From positions 10,805 to 66,706 of the forward strand of contig NZ_VJXY01000044.1 in the NCBI RefSeq assembly GCF_014831675.1: a stretch of DNA of 55,902 nucleotides, read 5' to 3'. Under the pieces are notes generated by a model that worked only from the letters and a program-made list of their open reading frames with translations, was not told where the DNA came from and made no database searches. Each line of letters opens with the position of its first letter. Position 1 is the stretch's first letter. Both the position numbers and the translations under genes were made by a program. Of the stretch, positions 27,685 to 36,704 are shown piece by piece. Source of the DNA: Komarekiella delphini-convector SJRDD-AB1 (lineage in GTDB: Bacteria; Cyanobacteriota; Cyanobacteriia; Cyanobacteriales; Nostocaceae).

Positions 27685-28353
27685 ATGCCCCTACAAAAAC
27701 TTATTCACTCTGACAGTTATAACTATCTGCTGTTTGTGCCCGATGTGTCACTACAAGACACTTTGTATCAAGCTAAGGAAATAAAAAAGCGGCTTTTCCC
27801 AACAATTCTATTTTTACATGGTGCGCCAGAGCGAGGCTCTAATTTAAATGATGTGAAAAGACAGGGACTTGCAAAGATTGTAGAAGAACAGCCAGACTTT
27901 CCGTTCATAGTTATTTCTCCTCAATGTCCCAGTGGTAAACATTGGTCTGAAGAACGGTTGAGTGTTCTTCTTGATGAAGCGATCGCATCTTACCCCATTG
28001 ATCCGAATCGGGTATATTTGACAGGCTTAAGTATGGGTGGTTACGGAACGTGGCGTTTAGCAGCAGCACAGCCTCAACGATTTGCTGCCATAGCGCCTAT
28101 CTGTGGAGGTGGTAATCCCCTAGTAGCGCCTAGGCTGAAAAACCTACCTGTATGGACATTTCACGGAACGAAGGATAATGTTGTTCCCCTAAGCGAGTCC
28201 GAAATAATGGTTGCGGCACTGAAAACTCACGGCGCAAATGTGAAATTTACAGTTTACCCAGAAGCCACTCATGATTCGTGGACTCAGACATATAACAATC
28301 CAGAACTATACAAATGGTTTTTGCAGTATCAGCGAGAGCAAGCTAGAGATTAG
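27685..28353 (+). CDS. Alpha/beta hydrolase, PHB-depolymerase/esterase type
   Basis: A 222-residue hydrolase. The nucleophile elbow is GLSMGGYGTW, the acid lies in FHGTKDNVVPL and the His in ATHDSW, matching prolyl-oligopeptidase-like and polyhydroxybutyrate-depolymerase-like esterases. LFLHGAPERG supplies the oxyanion-hole HG. No signal peptide is evident, so it is probably cytoplasmic. I prefer ATG 27685; a GTG eight codons earlier (27661) is possible. The substrate is unknown. Confidence 0.82.
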   Translation: MPLQKLIHSDSYNYLLFVPDVSLQDTLYQAKEIKKRLFPTILFLHGAPERGSNLNDVKRQGLAKIVEEQPDFPFIVISPQCPSGKHWSEERLSVLLDEAIASYPIDPNRVYLTGLSMGGYGTWRLAAAQPQRFAAIAPICGGGNPLVAPRLKNLPVWTFHGTKDNVVPLSESEIMVAALKTHGANVKFTVYPEATHDSWTQTYNNPELYKWFLQYQREQARD

Positions 28354-28552
28354 ATTTACCAGAAATTACGTAAGAGCGATCGCCAGTATCTTCAACATAT
28401 TTTCATTAAAAACGTTTTTTTATCTATAGAAAGTAAAAGTTTCAAGAAGACGTTACTTGCACCTTTGACACCAGAGTATACAGCCTCAATAATATTTGTA
28501 CGTGGAAATTCGGGCTAATAGAAACTGGTATTCATAGGGCTGGTCATCTACT

Positions 28553-28852
28553 ATGTTTTTTTTTAATTCAAAACCTAGCTCCAAGAATAGCCGGAATAAA
28601 ATAGGCAAAGATTTTTGGAATCACAGTAACACTGTGCTCCTCATTGGATATTTAATCACTCTACCAATTTGTACATTGATAACCTTGTCTTCAATATTTC
28701 CTTTATTGACTGCCAGTTTATTCACCTCAATAAAATCCTCGCATTACTCTACATCAATTCCTTGGATAGATAATGCATCCGAATGTCAATATAGTGGCAG
28801 AAATTGGCGCGATCGCAAGTGTTGGGATGACCAACATAATCCCATGTTTTAA
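28553..28852 (+). CDS. Small membrane protein with C-terminal Cys/Trp motif
   Basis: A 99-residue protein with one long or two short hydrophobic helices (about 29-60, VLLIGYLITLPICTLITL) and an outer tail ending ECQYSGRNWRDRKCWDDQHN. The paired Cys and the GRxWRDxxCWD pattern look selected, so I think it is real. The function is unknown. Confidence 0.5.
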   Translation: MFFFNSKPSSKNSRNKIGKDFWNHSNTVLLIGYLITLPICTLITLSSIFPLLTASLFTSIKSSHYSTSIPWIDNASECQYSGRNWRDRKCWDDQHNPMF

Positions 28853-28918
28853 ATCGATCTTAGTTTAATCAAGTTTGGAATTAGTTCAAAATGGATATGT
28901 AGCCTGTTATATCCAACC

Positions 28919-30283
28919 TTGAATCAACCTAACCCAGTGCGTAATCTGCAAGAAACCCATTTAAACCGTGCCCGCGCCAGTCTCAGACAAGCGCTATCTT
29001 GGTATGGGTATCTTCGCAAGTCAGGACAACTATCATCAAGCCCCGAATTAGCAGGTTTGGTGAAACCTGAATTGGAAGCTTTAAACTCCACACTCAACAA
29101 GCTTGACTCTAACGTGATTAGAATTGCCGCCTTTGGTTTGGTAAGTCGTGGGAAGTCAGCAGTATTAAATGCCTTGCTGGGAGACAAGATTCTGCAAACT
29201 GGCCCTCTGAATGGTGTCACTCAATGGCCGCGTTCCGTGCGGTGGCAGCCAGGTGGTAAGGTACTGGTGGAGTTAATTGATACCCCCGGATTAGATGAAA
29301 TCGAAGGCGAGTCACGGGCGCAAATGGCGCGGGAAGTTGTACGTCAGGCAGATTTAATTCTATTTGTCGTTTCTGGTGACATTACCCGCACTGAGTATCA
29401 GGCACTTCTAGAATTGCGCCAGTCACAAAAACCCCTGATTTTGGTATTTAATAAGATTGATTTATACCCAGATATAGACCGGGCAGCGATTTACGAAAAC
29501 TTGCAACAATTAGGTGCAGGTCATAGTCAAGCAAAGCCACTATTACCTGATGAAATTGTGATGGTGGCGGCGGAACCAGCACCAATGGAAGTACGAGTTG
29601 AATGGCCGGATGGTCGTGTTAGTTATGAATGGGAAACACCACAAACCCAAGTAGACGAACTTAAAGAGACAATTCTGAATATTCTCAATCGGGAAGGGCG
29701 ATCGCTTCTGGCTTTAAACGCACTCATCCAAGCACGAGATGCAGAAGAGGCGATCGCTCAAAAAACTATCGACTTACGCGAACAAGAAGCTGAAGAGATT
29801 ATCTGGCAATTTACCAAATACAAAGCTTTGGCAGTGGCGCTAAATCCGATTGCCTTCTTAGATATTCTCGGCGGAACATTTGCTGATTTAGCTTTAATTC
29901 GTTCTTTAGCTAGATTGTATGGTTTACCGATGACTAGCTATGAAGCAAGTAAAATTTTAAAAACGATTTTATTTAGTTCTGGTGGTTTGCTACTAGGAGA
30001 ATTAGGCAGTAGTTTCTTATTAGGTTTGGGCAAGAGTACAGCTGCAATTGCTAGCGGTGATAATCCCACTAATATTACTGCTTACGCTGGCAGTGCGATC
30101 GCTCAAGCTGGTATCGCTGGCTATGGTGCATACTCCGTTGGCAAAGCCGCCCAAGTCTATCTCGAAAAAGGCTGCACTTGGGGACAATTGGGCGCTAGCA
30201 GCGTCATTCAAGAAATTCTTTCTCAAGTTGATCAAAATACAATTCTGTATCGTCTGCGACAAGAATTAGGAATAAAGTATTAA
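28919..30283 (+). CDS. Membrane-associated GTPase (dynamin/Era-like)
   Basis: A 454-residue protein with a G domain: P-loop GLVSRGKS (73-80), DTPGLDE (121-127) and FNKID for guanine recognition. A C-terminal region with hydrophobic helices follows (around 310-420, DILGGTFADLALIRSLARL and GLLLGELGSSFLLGLGKS). The layout matches cyanobacterial GTP-binding proteins with DUF697-like membrane tails. Such proteins may act in membrane remodelling or ribosome or envelope processes, but no role is established here. The start is TTG at 28919 (MNQPNPVRNLQ), as no ATG lies nearby. Confidence 0.78.
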   Translation: MNQPNPVRNLQETHLNRARASLRQALSWYGYLRKSGQLSSSPELAGLVKPELEALNSTLNKLDSNVIRIAAFGLVSRGKSAVLNALLGDKILQTGPLNGVTQWPRSVRWQPGGKVLVELIDTPGLDEIEGESRAQMAREVVRQADLILFVVSGDITRTEYQALLELRQSQKPLILVFNKIDLYPDIDRAAIYENLQQLGAGHSQAKPLLPDEIVMVAAEPAPMEVRVEWPDGRVSYEWETPQTQVDELKETILNILNREGRSLLALNALIQARDAEEAIAQKTIDLREQEAEEIIWQFTKYKALAVALNPIAFLDILGGTFADLALIRSLARLYGLPMTSYEASKILKTILFSSGGLLLGELGSSFLLGLGKSTAAIASGDNPTNITAYAGSAIAQAGIAGYGAYSVGKAAQVYLEKGCTWGQLGASSVIQEILSQVDQNTILYRLRQELGIKY

Positions 30284-30588
30284 GAATAACTAACAATTGT
30301 TTTAACTGTTACCGTTTATTAGAGTTTATCAACTTCTATCAAGCTCCTCTGACAATTTATTTATATTCTCAGTTTGAGATACAGAATTGAGAAAATGACT
30401 AACGTTGTTTTCATACCTTTTTGAATCAACGATGACAAGACGGGAATTCCTACTCAAGTTTGACAAAAAATGACGGTGTTTACCACAGCATTTTTTGTGA
30501 AGCCTATCTAAACTAAAAATATGAGCTTAGTACGGTCATTACAAGCTCTACAGTTAACATCTATCTCAGTAAACAAGGTGAAAGTATC
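30284..30588. promoter_or_regulatory. Upstream region of CP12 gene
   Basis: A 305-bp gene-free stretch that must contain the CP12 promoter. GTGAAAGTATC precedes the CP12 ATG. No other feature seen. Confidence 0.4.
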
Positions 30589-30849
30589 ATGACGACAAGC
30601 TTAAACGGAAACCAAGCTGCTGAAACTGCAACTATTGAGCACGCTATTCTCGAAGCTATTAACGAAGCTCGTGCAGCTTGTGAGCAAGGTGGCAATCATT
30701 CTGCTGGTTGTGCTGTAGCTTGGGATATTGTAGAAGAGTTGCAAGCAGAGAAATCTCATAAACAGCAAGCAAAACACAATAAAACCTCCCTGGAAAACTA
30801 CTGCGATCGCCATCCAGAAGCAGTAGAATGCTTAATTTACGACGTTTAA
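30589..30849 (+). CDS. cp12: CP12 Calvin-cycle regulator
   Basis: An 86-residue, mostly disordered redox protein that holds phosphoribulokinase and glyceraldehyde-3-phosphate dehydrogenase in an inactive complex in the dark. It has the core AWDIVEELQAE (44-54), an N-terminal Cys pair (Cys31, Cys41) and a C-terminal pair in YCDRHPEAVEC (Cys72, Cys81), so both redox switches are present. The length is typical. Its stop overlaps that of convergent tlyA by 4 bp. Confidence 0.95.
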   Translation: MTTSLNGNQAAETATIEHAILEAINEARAACEQGGNHSAGCAVAWDIVEELQAEKSHKQQAKHNKTSLENYCDRHPEAVECLIYDV

Positions 30850-31664
30850 TTCTTTCGCAAATCAGCTGTTGCTGATTGCGTTATTTGCTTAATTGCTGCT
30901 AAATCAGGCGGTGGTGTCTCACTATGTATTCCCAACCATAAAAGATATTCGATATTCCCAGCCGGGCCAGTAATCGGCGACCAAGTTAAACCTTTGTATT
31001 TCCATCCTAATTCTTGAGCCGCCTGTAAGACCTGGAAAATGGCATCAGCTTGGTCATTAGGATCGCGCACAACGCCTTTTTTACCCACACGGGATTTTCC
31101 GACTTCAAACTGTGGCTTGACTAACAATACAGCTTCCCGGTTAGCTTGAGTTAGCTGCCACAAAGCAGGCAAAATCTTGGTTAAGGAAATAAATGATACA
31201 TCCACCACCGCCAAATCAGGAATAGGGTCATTCTCCCCATACAACTCATCTGCTCTTAGTTGTCGCAAGTTGGTGCGTTCGCGCAAAATTACCCGTGCAT
31301 CATTTCGCAACCGCCAATCAACTTGTCCGTAACCGACATCAATACCATAAACTTGTTTTGCCCCAGCTTGCAAGAGACAATCGGTAAAGCCGCCCGTAGA
31401 AATGCCACCATCTAAACAAACACGTCCTGCTACGGGAATAGCAAACACCGTCAAAGCTTTGAGGAGCTTTTCACCACCTCTAGAAACAAAAGGCGATCGC
31501 TCCTTTATATTTATTTGAGCCGCAACATCAACTTCTGTACCGGGCTTATCAACTAGCTGCTGATTAACAGTAACTTCCCCCGCTTGAATTAGCCGTTGTG
31601 CTAAAGCGCGAGAAGAACATAAATTAAGTTCTACTAATAGTGTATCGAGTCGTTGTTTAGCCAA
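30846..31664 (-). CDS. tlyA: TlyA-family rRNA 2'-O-methyltransferase
   Basis: A 272-residue protein with an N-terminal S4 RNA-binding domain (RLDTLLVELNLCSSRALAQ, 4-22) and an FtsJ/RrmJ-like methyltransferase domain with CLDGGISTGGFTDCLLQAGA as motif I and VDVSFISLTKILP downstream. TlyA enzymes methylate ribosomal RNA cytidines; the older name haemolysin is misleading. The length is normal. It is convergent with CP12 with overlapping stop codons. Confidence 0.9.
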   Translation of the reverse strand: MAKQRLDTLLVELNLCSSRALAQRLIQAGEVTVNQQLVDKPGTEVDVAAQINIKERSPFVSRGGEKLLKALTVFAIPVAGRVCLDGGISTGGFTDCLLQAGAKQVYGIDVGYGQVDWRLRNDARVILRERTNLRQLRADELYGENDPIPDLAVVDVSFISLTKILPALWQLTQANREAVLLVKPQFEVGKSRVGKKGVVRDPNDQADAIFQVLQAAQELGWKYKGLTWSPITGPAGNIEYLLWLGIHSETPPPDLAAIKQITQSATADLRKN

Positions 31665-31880
31665 TTAACACCAAATTAGGAAAGCATGTATTAAAGACAG
31701 ACTGTATTAAGTCTTTTTAAAATATGTCTTAATTACGAATTAGTATAACTTGACTTGAAAATTGCTGAAATTTATAGGCGATCGCAAGATTAGCGAATCT
31801 AATTCAACTATCCAGTTTACAATAAACACTAAAAGAGTTTTTCCTTCTTAATCAGTGTCTAAGGCTACGGAGGAGTTATT

Positions 31881-32156
31881 ATGCCATTACGGCAACCTCG
31901 TTACAGTAAAGAGGAATTTGCTCGTCGCGGTGATGAAATCTACGACTCTCAAGTGCGCCCACAAGTCGAAGCAGGTAATTATGGCAAGATTGTTGCAATC
32001 GACATCGAGACAGGTGGCTGGGAAATAGACACTAATGAAATCAATGCCTCAAGGCGTCTTGAGACTCGCTACCCAGATGCACAAATCTGGTTTGTGCGTG
32101 TTGGTTCTCGCTATGTCCGTCGGTTTGGATCTAGTCGTATCCACAAAGCAAAATGA
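31881..32156 (+). CDS. Small protein paired with aspartic-protease-like gene
   Basis: A 91-residue basic protein. The ribosome site GGAGG lies just before ATG 31881. The C-terminus WFVRVGSRYVRRFGSSR is positively charged and the N-terminal half includes RYSKEEFARRGDEIYDSQVR. It overlaps the next gene by 4 bp (ATGA), so the two are translationally coupled. The pairing of a short protein like this with a clan AA protease is common in cyanobacteria. The function is unknown; a toxin-antitoxin-like relation is only speculation. Confidence 0.75.
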   Translation: MPLRQPRYSKEEFARRGDEIYDSQVRPQVEAGNYGKIVAIDIETGGWEIDTNEINASRRLETRYPDAQIWFVRVGSRYVRRFGSSRIHKAK

Positions 32157-32521
32157 TTGTTGGAAGTGTGAATGCTGACTACGAGCCAATTATTATTCTG
32201 GGTATTTACGGTGCTAATGCTAAAGTACATGAGCAAACCGCTACTGTTGATAAAGGTTTTAACGGTTGGTTATTCTTACCGCCCGATTTCATTGCTGCAT
32301 TAAAACTACTCTGGAAAAGACGAGGACGAGCAATTCTAGGAGATGGTAGCGAATGTGTGTTTGATGTCTATGAAGCTATTGTTGTCTGGGATGAGCAATT
32401 ACTAACCATTCCGATTGATGAAGCTGAGTCAGATCCACTTGTCGGTATGTCACTGATGGAAGGTTACAGATTAACGGTAGAGGTAATCGAAGGCGGTCTT
32501 GTAAAAATTGAGAAATTGTGA
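32153..32521 (+). CDS. Clan AA retropepsin-like protein
   Basis: A 122-residue protein with the fold signature of single-domain clan AA aspartic proteases: TVDKGFNGWLFLP (31-43), RGRAILGDGSECVFDVYEA, then DPLVGMSLMEGYRLTVE and the terminal GGLVKIEKL. Active members act as dimers with a D-T/S-G catalytic loop. Here it reads Asp33-Lys34-Gly35, so the Asp is kept but the Thr/Ser that stabilises it is Lys. Activity is therefore uncertain. Confidence 0.78.
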   Translation: MIVGSVNADYEPIIILGIYGANAKVHEQTATVDKGFNGWLFLPPDFIAALKLLWKRRGRAILGDGSECVFDVYEAIVVWDEQLLTIPIDEAESDPLVGMSLMEGYRLTVEVIEGGLVKIEKL

Positions 32522-32739
32522 CTAGTCTAATGAGTAAATAAGCGATTCGGAGCGATCGCCACTCAATGTATTATTACTCAGCCCGGGCTACGCTAACTAA
32601 CAGCACTTTAAAAAGCAAAATTATTTTATAGCGGCGTGATGTTGCCCTTTGGCGGCGAAAACTTGGATAAAAAAGCGATCGCTCTTTCCCAACACAGACA
32701 AAAGTGCGATCGCTATATTTTATGCTTATTCTTGGATAA

Positions 32740-33249
32740 CTAAATATCCTGCTCGCTCAACTCACGAGTTATGTGGTCAAACGGCTCATCTACAAAAGCA
32801 GCATTAGCCACACCTGCTGTTGCTACTTGTTCCTTGACCAAATCCTTCATAATCTGGATACCACGAACCGTCGGCCCAATTGGTACTCCTAAAGAATTGT
32901 AAGTTTCGCGTAACCCTTGCAGTACTCGCTCATCCAACACATTTGTGTTACCAGCAACCAGCGCATAGGTAGCATAGCGGAGGTAATAGTCCATATCACG
33001 CAGACAAGCTGCATAACGACGAGTTGTATAAGCATTTCCACCAGGGCGAATCAATTCTGGCAGTTCTTCAAACAACTTCAAACCAGCCTGCTTAACAAGT
33101 CCCGCTGCATTAGAATTGATCGCTGCCGCCGCTTGTACTCGTGCTGTACCACTGTCAAAATAAGATTTAAGGGTGTCCATCGCATTCCGGTCAAAATACC
33201 GTCCGGCTACGTCATAATTCTTAATTAAGCTTGTCACTGCATCGCGCAT
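32740..33249 (-). CDS. apcF: Allophycocyanin beta-18 subunit (phycobilisome core)
   Basis: Phycobiliprotein of 169 residues from ATG 33249 (MRDAVTSLIKNYDVAGRYFD); the frame runs five codons further up, but this is the family start. The chromophore region YTTRRYAACLRDMDYYLRYA contains the bilin-binding Cys. The sequences around LFEELPELIRPGGNAY, and the C-terminal EPFDHITRELSE, distinguish ApcF from ApcB. It replaces one beta subunit at the ApcE/terminal emitter end of the phycobilisome core. It is divergent from glnA with a 370-bp shared upstream region. Confidence 0.93.
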   Translation of the reverse strand: MRDAVTSLIKNYDVAGRYFDRNAMDTLKSYFDSGTARVQAAAAINSNAAGLVKQAGLKLFEELPELIRPGGNAYTTRRYAACLRDMDYYLRYATYALVAGNTNVLDERVLQGLRETYNSLGVPIGPTVRGIQIMKDLVKEQVATAGVANAAFVDEPFDHITRELSEQDI

Positions 33250-33468
33250 TCTTTTTTCTCCCAATCATTGCTATCTATGGTTTGATATTTATTTGGCTGC
33301 TTTTATGCACCAACAAAAATTTGTGCTATTTAAATATAGATTCGGCACAAAAACAATCCATCCGTTACTTAAGGATTCTATGCCAAAGTTGACCCCTATT
33401 GAGATGAACTTTATGGTTTTATGCAGACGGTTAGGAAAGGTTAATCTAACCTGTAAACCAGATAATCT

Positions 33469-33511
33469 GTAACAAAAACTACAAAATACTGCAATCTCCT
33501 ATATCTAGGAT
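33469..33511 (+). promoter_or_regulatory. NtcA-activated glnA promoter
   Basis: GTAACAAAAACTAC at 33469-33482 is an exact GTA-N8-TAC palindrome, the NtcA site. A -10 box TAGGAT (33506-33511, TAN3T) follows after 23 bases, the usual class II NtcA-promoter spacing. The predicted transcript starts near 33518, about 100 bp before the glnA ATG. Activation by NtcA with 2-oxoglutarate under nitrogen limitation is established for this gene family. Confidence 0.88.
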
Positions 33512-33621
33512 ATTTCAGGAGGATATTCCAGGTGTGTCAAAACTTGGTTCAGATCAACAGGGTTAGAATGCTTTGAAGATTCTAGTTTTACTTTAAGTAA
33601 TTGGCTAAAGAAGGAGTAACA

Positions 33622-35037
33622 ATGACAACCCCGCAAGAAGTATTAAAGTTGATCCAAGACCAGAAAATTGAACTGATTGATCTAAAATTCATTGATACAG
33701 TAGGGACTTGGCAGCACCTCACAGTGTACTATGATCAAATCGATGAGAGTTCATTTAGTGATGGTGTACCTTTCGACGGTTCCAGTATTCGGGGTTGGAA
33801 AGCGATCAACGAATCGGACATGACGATGGTACTAGATCCAAATACCACTTGGATCGATCCGTTCATGAACGTGCCAACACTAAGTATAACTTGTAGCATC
33901 AAAGAACCCCGTACGGGGGAATGGTACAACCGCTGCCCACGCGTTATTGCCCAAAAAGCAGTAGATTATTTAGTCTCAACTGGTATTGGTGACACAGCTT
34001 TCTTTGGCCCGGAAGCTGAGTTCTTTATCTTTGACAGTGCCCGGTTTGCACAAACAGCTAACGAAGGCTACTACTTCTTAGACTCTGTAGAAGGCGCTTG
34101 GAATTCTGGTAAAGAAGAAAGCCCCAACCTAGCTTACAAACCACGCTTCAAAGAAGGTTACTTCCCAGTCGCGCCCACGGATTCTTTCCAAGATATCCGT
34201 ACAGAAATGCTGTTGACAATGGCAAAATGCGGCGTACCCATTGAAAAGCATCACCACGAAGTTGCTACTGGTGGCCAATGCGAACTGGGTTTTCGCTTTG
34301 GTAAGTTGATTGAAGCAGCCGACTGGTTGATGATTTACAAATATGTCATCAAAAACGTTGCCAAGAAATACGGCAAAACCGTAACCTTTATGCCAAAACC
34401 GATTTTTGGTGATAACGGTTCTGGTATGCACTGTCACCAGTCAATCTGGAAAGATGGTAAACCTCTGTTTGCAGGTGATAAGTATGCTGGTTTGAGCGAC
34501 ATGGGATTGTACTACATTGGCGGCATCCTCAAACACGCACCAGCATTGTTGGCAATTACCAACCCCAGCACCAACTCTTACAAGCGCTTAGTTCCTGGTT
34601 ATGAAGCTCCAGTGAACTTGGCTTACTCTCAAGGTAATCGTTCTGCTTCTGTTCGGATTCCTCTGTCTGGCACTAACCCGAAAGCCAAGCGGTTAGAGTT
34701 CCGCTGTCCAGATGCTACTTCTAACCCCTATTTAGCATTTGCTGCCATGCTTTGTGCTGGTATCGATGGCATCAAGAACAAAATCCACCCCGGTGAACCC
34801 TTAGACAAAAATATCTATGAACTTTCACCAGATGAACTGGCGAAAGTTCCTTCAACTCCAGGTTCTTTAGAACTGGCATTGGAAGCACTGGAAAATGATC
34901 ACACTTTCTTGATAGAATCCGGCGTGTTTACGGAAGACTTCATTGAAAATTGGATTGACTACAAGCTGGCTAACGAAGTTAAGCAGTTGCAACTGCGTCC
35001 TCATCCTTATGAATTTAACCTCTATTACGATGCTTAA
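33622..35037 (+). CDS. glnA: Glutamine synthetase type I
   Basis: A 471-residue enzyme that makes glutamine from glutamate, ammonium and ATP. It is the entry point for nitrogen, including that fixed in heterocysts. Signature blocks: [56 protein letters not shown], and [10 protein letters not shown] use ATG 33622 because GGAGTAAC precedes it and [11 protein letters not shown] is the family start; the frame extends seven codons up to a TTG. Control is by NtcA at the promoter and by the inhibitor protein encoded convergently just downstream. NIYELSPDE carries the Tyr that is adenylylated in enterobacteria, but cyanobacteria use the inactivating factors instead. Confidence 0.97.
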   Translation: MTTPQEVLKLIQDQKIELIDLKFIDTVGTWQHLTVYYDQIDESSFSDGVPFDGSSIRGWKAINESDMTMVLDPNTTWIDPFMNVPTLSITCSIKEPRTGEWYNRCPRVIAQKAVDYLVSTGIGDTAFFGPEAEFFIFDSARFAQTANEGYYFLDSVEGAWNSGKEESPNLAYKPRFKEGYFPVAPTDSFQDIRTEMLLTMAKCGVPIEKHHHEVATGGQCELGFRFGKLIEAADWLMIYKYVIKNVAKKYGKTVTFMPKPIFGDNGSGMHCHQSIWKDGKPLFAGDKYAGLSDMGLYYIGGILKHAPALLAITNPSTNSYKRLVPGYEAPVNLAYSQGNRSASVRIPLSGTNPKAKRLEFRCPDATSNPYLAFAAMLCAGIDGIKNKIHPGEPLDKNIYELSPDELAKVPSTPGSLELALEALENDHTFLIESGVFTEDFIENWIDYKLANEVKQLQLRPHPYEFNLYYDA

Positions 35038-35072
35038 TTAACAGCCAATCTCAATCTAAGAACATAAATTTA

Positions 35073-35098
35073 GCCACCCTAGTGGGTGGCTTTTTTTT
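35073..35098 (+). terminator. Rho-independent terminator of glnA
   Basis: Perfect stem GCCACCC-TAGT-GGGTGGC (35073-35090) followed by eight T (35091-35098), 35 bp after the glnA stop. It is a strong terminator on the plus strand, placed between the convergent glnA and gifA genes. Confidence 0.95.
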
Positions 35099-35133
35099 GC
35101 AGAGTTATCAATTTAGACTCTTACTCAAAACAC

Positions 35134-35334
35134 CTAGCTCATGGTGGCGTTGCTGCGCCCATAAATCATCCGAGTAGTGGGATCTATTTTTCCTTGAGTG
35201 GGGTTCCAGTAGTGGCCTAGTTCTTCATGTAAACCAAGTTCTTGTGCAGCACGCATCAACATTGATTGTTGACGATTCTTAACTTGCTGATGTTGACGTA
35301 CCATTAATGCACGAGATTTTTCTGCAATAGACAT
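35134..35334 (-). CDS. gifA: Glutamine synthetase inactivating factor IF7
   Basis: A 66-residue basic protein, MSIAEKSRALMVRQHQQVKN then RQQSMLMRAAQELG, that I recognise as GifA/IF7. It binds and inhibits glutamine synthetase when nitrogen is plentiful. Its position directly convergent to glnA matches the arrangement I recall for Anabaena PCC 7120. ATG 35334 is preferred because GGGAGG lies nine bases ahead; ATG 35340 two codons up sits too close to it. An NtcA site about 80 bp upstream suits repression under nitrogen starvation. Confidence 0.88.
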   Translation of the reverse strand: MSIAEKSRALMVRQHQQVKNRQQSMLMRAAQELGLHEELGHYWNPTQGKIDPTTRMIYGRSNATMS

Positions 35335-35394
35335 AACCATAGTCCTCCCGATTACTGTAATGAATGTATTATTATTTTTGTCCTCTTGTTAATT

Positions 35395-35425
35395 ATCATA
35401 GCAAAAATTCTGTATCATAAGCTAC
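35395..35425 (-). promoter_or_regulatory. NtcA-repressed gifA promoter
   Basis: GTATCATAAGCTAC at 35412-35425 is an exact GTA-N8-TAC palindrome. On the minus strand a TATGAT -10 box (35395-35400) follows after only 11 bases. The NtcA site would therefore cover the -35 region, which fits repression rather than activation and is opposite to the layout at glnA. Confidence 0.78.
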
Positions 35426-35645
35426 GAAATTAAATATTGTTATAAAATTTTATATTTATCGGAAAAAGCAGTGATTTTTTCCAGCCTTTGGGGGAAAAAT
35501 CTCTTTCAATCTAACTTTGCCGACTCACATCTTGCTTTAGTTGGGTCTTGCTTTGGGGTATCTACCTTTCCAACAGTAGATAAATTATTCGTTACAATTG
35601 TTTACATAGGATAAATAGTAAGTACTCAAAACTCGACCTATCTCT

Positions 35646-36704
35646 ATGTCTGACACTTTTACTAAGCTGACTTATCAGACTCTTCAACAGGGCAAAAATT
35701 ACTTCAGTCTAGCTCACAAAACGCTCAGTTTACAGTTAAAGAACCTAACCTATCCCACGCTTGGGCAGAATATCAAACCTATCCCAAACGAGATTTTACT
35801 CAAACTTCAACAAAGATTGAATCAACTGCTAGAAACAGACTGGCAAGATGCCCAAAAAGGAGTATATCCAGAGAGTTTGCTGTTTGATAACCCTTGGGAG
35901 GACTTTTTTTGCTACTATCCGCTAGTGTGGTTAGATTTACCGCAAATCTGGGAACGGGTTAAACAAAATAAATATCAAGACTTTGCGCCGGAAATCGAGA
36001 CGGATGGTTATCCCAGCTACTACGTGCAGAACTTCCATCATCAAAGCAATGGCTACTTGAGCGACCTATCAGCAAATTTATATGACTTACAAGTAGAGCT
36101 TCTCTTTGGTGGCACAGCCGATGTGATGCGGCGGCGTATTCTTGCTCCTCTTAAGCAGGGGTTAAAAGCTTTTGAATCTGTTCCACCACGACAAGTCCGT
36201 ATTTTAGATGTTGCTTGTGGAACTGGGCGTACTCTGAAGTTAATGCGAGCAGTACTACCTCAAGCTTCTTTATTTGGTACAGATTTATCACCAGCTTATT
36301 TGCGTAAAGCAAATGAATCGCTGTCTCAAATCCCAGGAGAATTGCCGCAACTTGTGCAAGCAAATGCCGAAGAGTTACCCTATCTAGATGATTATTTTCA
36401 TGCTGTAACTTCTGTTTTCCTCTTTCATGAGTTACCAGCGGCGGTGCGTCAAACGGTGATTGAGCAATGCTTCCGGGTGACAAAACCAGGTGGAGTCTTT
36501 ATTATTTGTGACTCAATTCAGTTGGGTGATTCACCTGAAATGTTGTCTTTAATGGACTCTTTCCCTGAAACTTTCCATGAACCCTACTACAAGCATTACA
36601 CCACTGATGATTTGGTAGCACGTTTAGAGAAAGCAGGCTTTGAGAATATTGAGATGCAAGTCCACTTTGCAAGCAAATATTTCATTGCTCGTAAGCCAGC
36701 TTGA
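35646..36704 (+). CDS. Class I SAM-dependent methyltransferase
   Basis: A 352-residue protein. The N-terminal 170 residues are of a cyanobacterial type I cannot name. The C-terminal half is a Rossmann methyltransferase: ILDVACGTGRTLKLM as motif I, FGTDLSP, and a post-motif AVTSVFLFHELPAAV followed by VTKPGGVFIICDS. The layout resembles UbiE/COQ5-like small-molecule or lipid methyltransferases. The substrate is unknown. It stands alone between gifA and patX. Confidence 0.82.
   Translation: MSDTFTKLTYQTLQQGKNYFSLAHKTLSLQLKNLTYPTLGQNIKPIPNEILLKLQQRLNQLLETDWQDAQKGVYPESLLFDNPWEDFFCYYPLVWLDLPQIWERVKQNKYQDFAPEIETDGYPSYYVQNFHHQSNGYLSDLSANLYDLQVELLFGGTADVMRRRILAPLKQGLKAFESVPPRQVRILDVACGTGRTLKLMRAVLPQASLFGTDLSPAYLRKANESLSQIPGELPQLVQANAEELPYLDDYFHAVTSVFLFHELPAAVRQTVIEQCFRVTKPGGVFIICDSIQLGDSPEMLSLMDSFPETFHEPYYKHYTTDDLVARLEKAGFENIEMQVHFASKYFIARKPA

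Noticed and set aside
35341-35411. Glutamine riboswitch in the gifA leader
   Set aside because: The short leader (about 50-60 bases) lacks the conserved glnA-motif core; control by NtcA explains the region.
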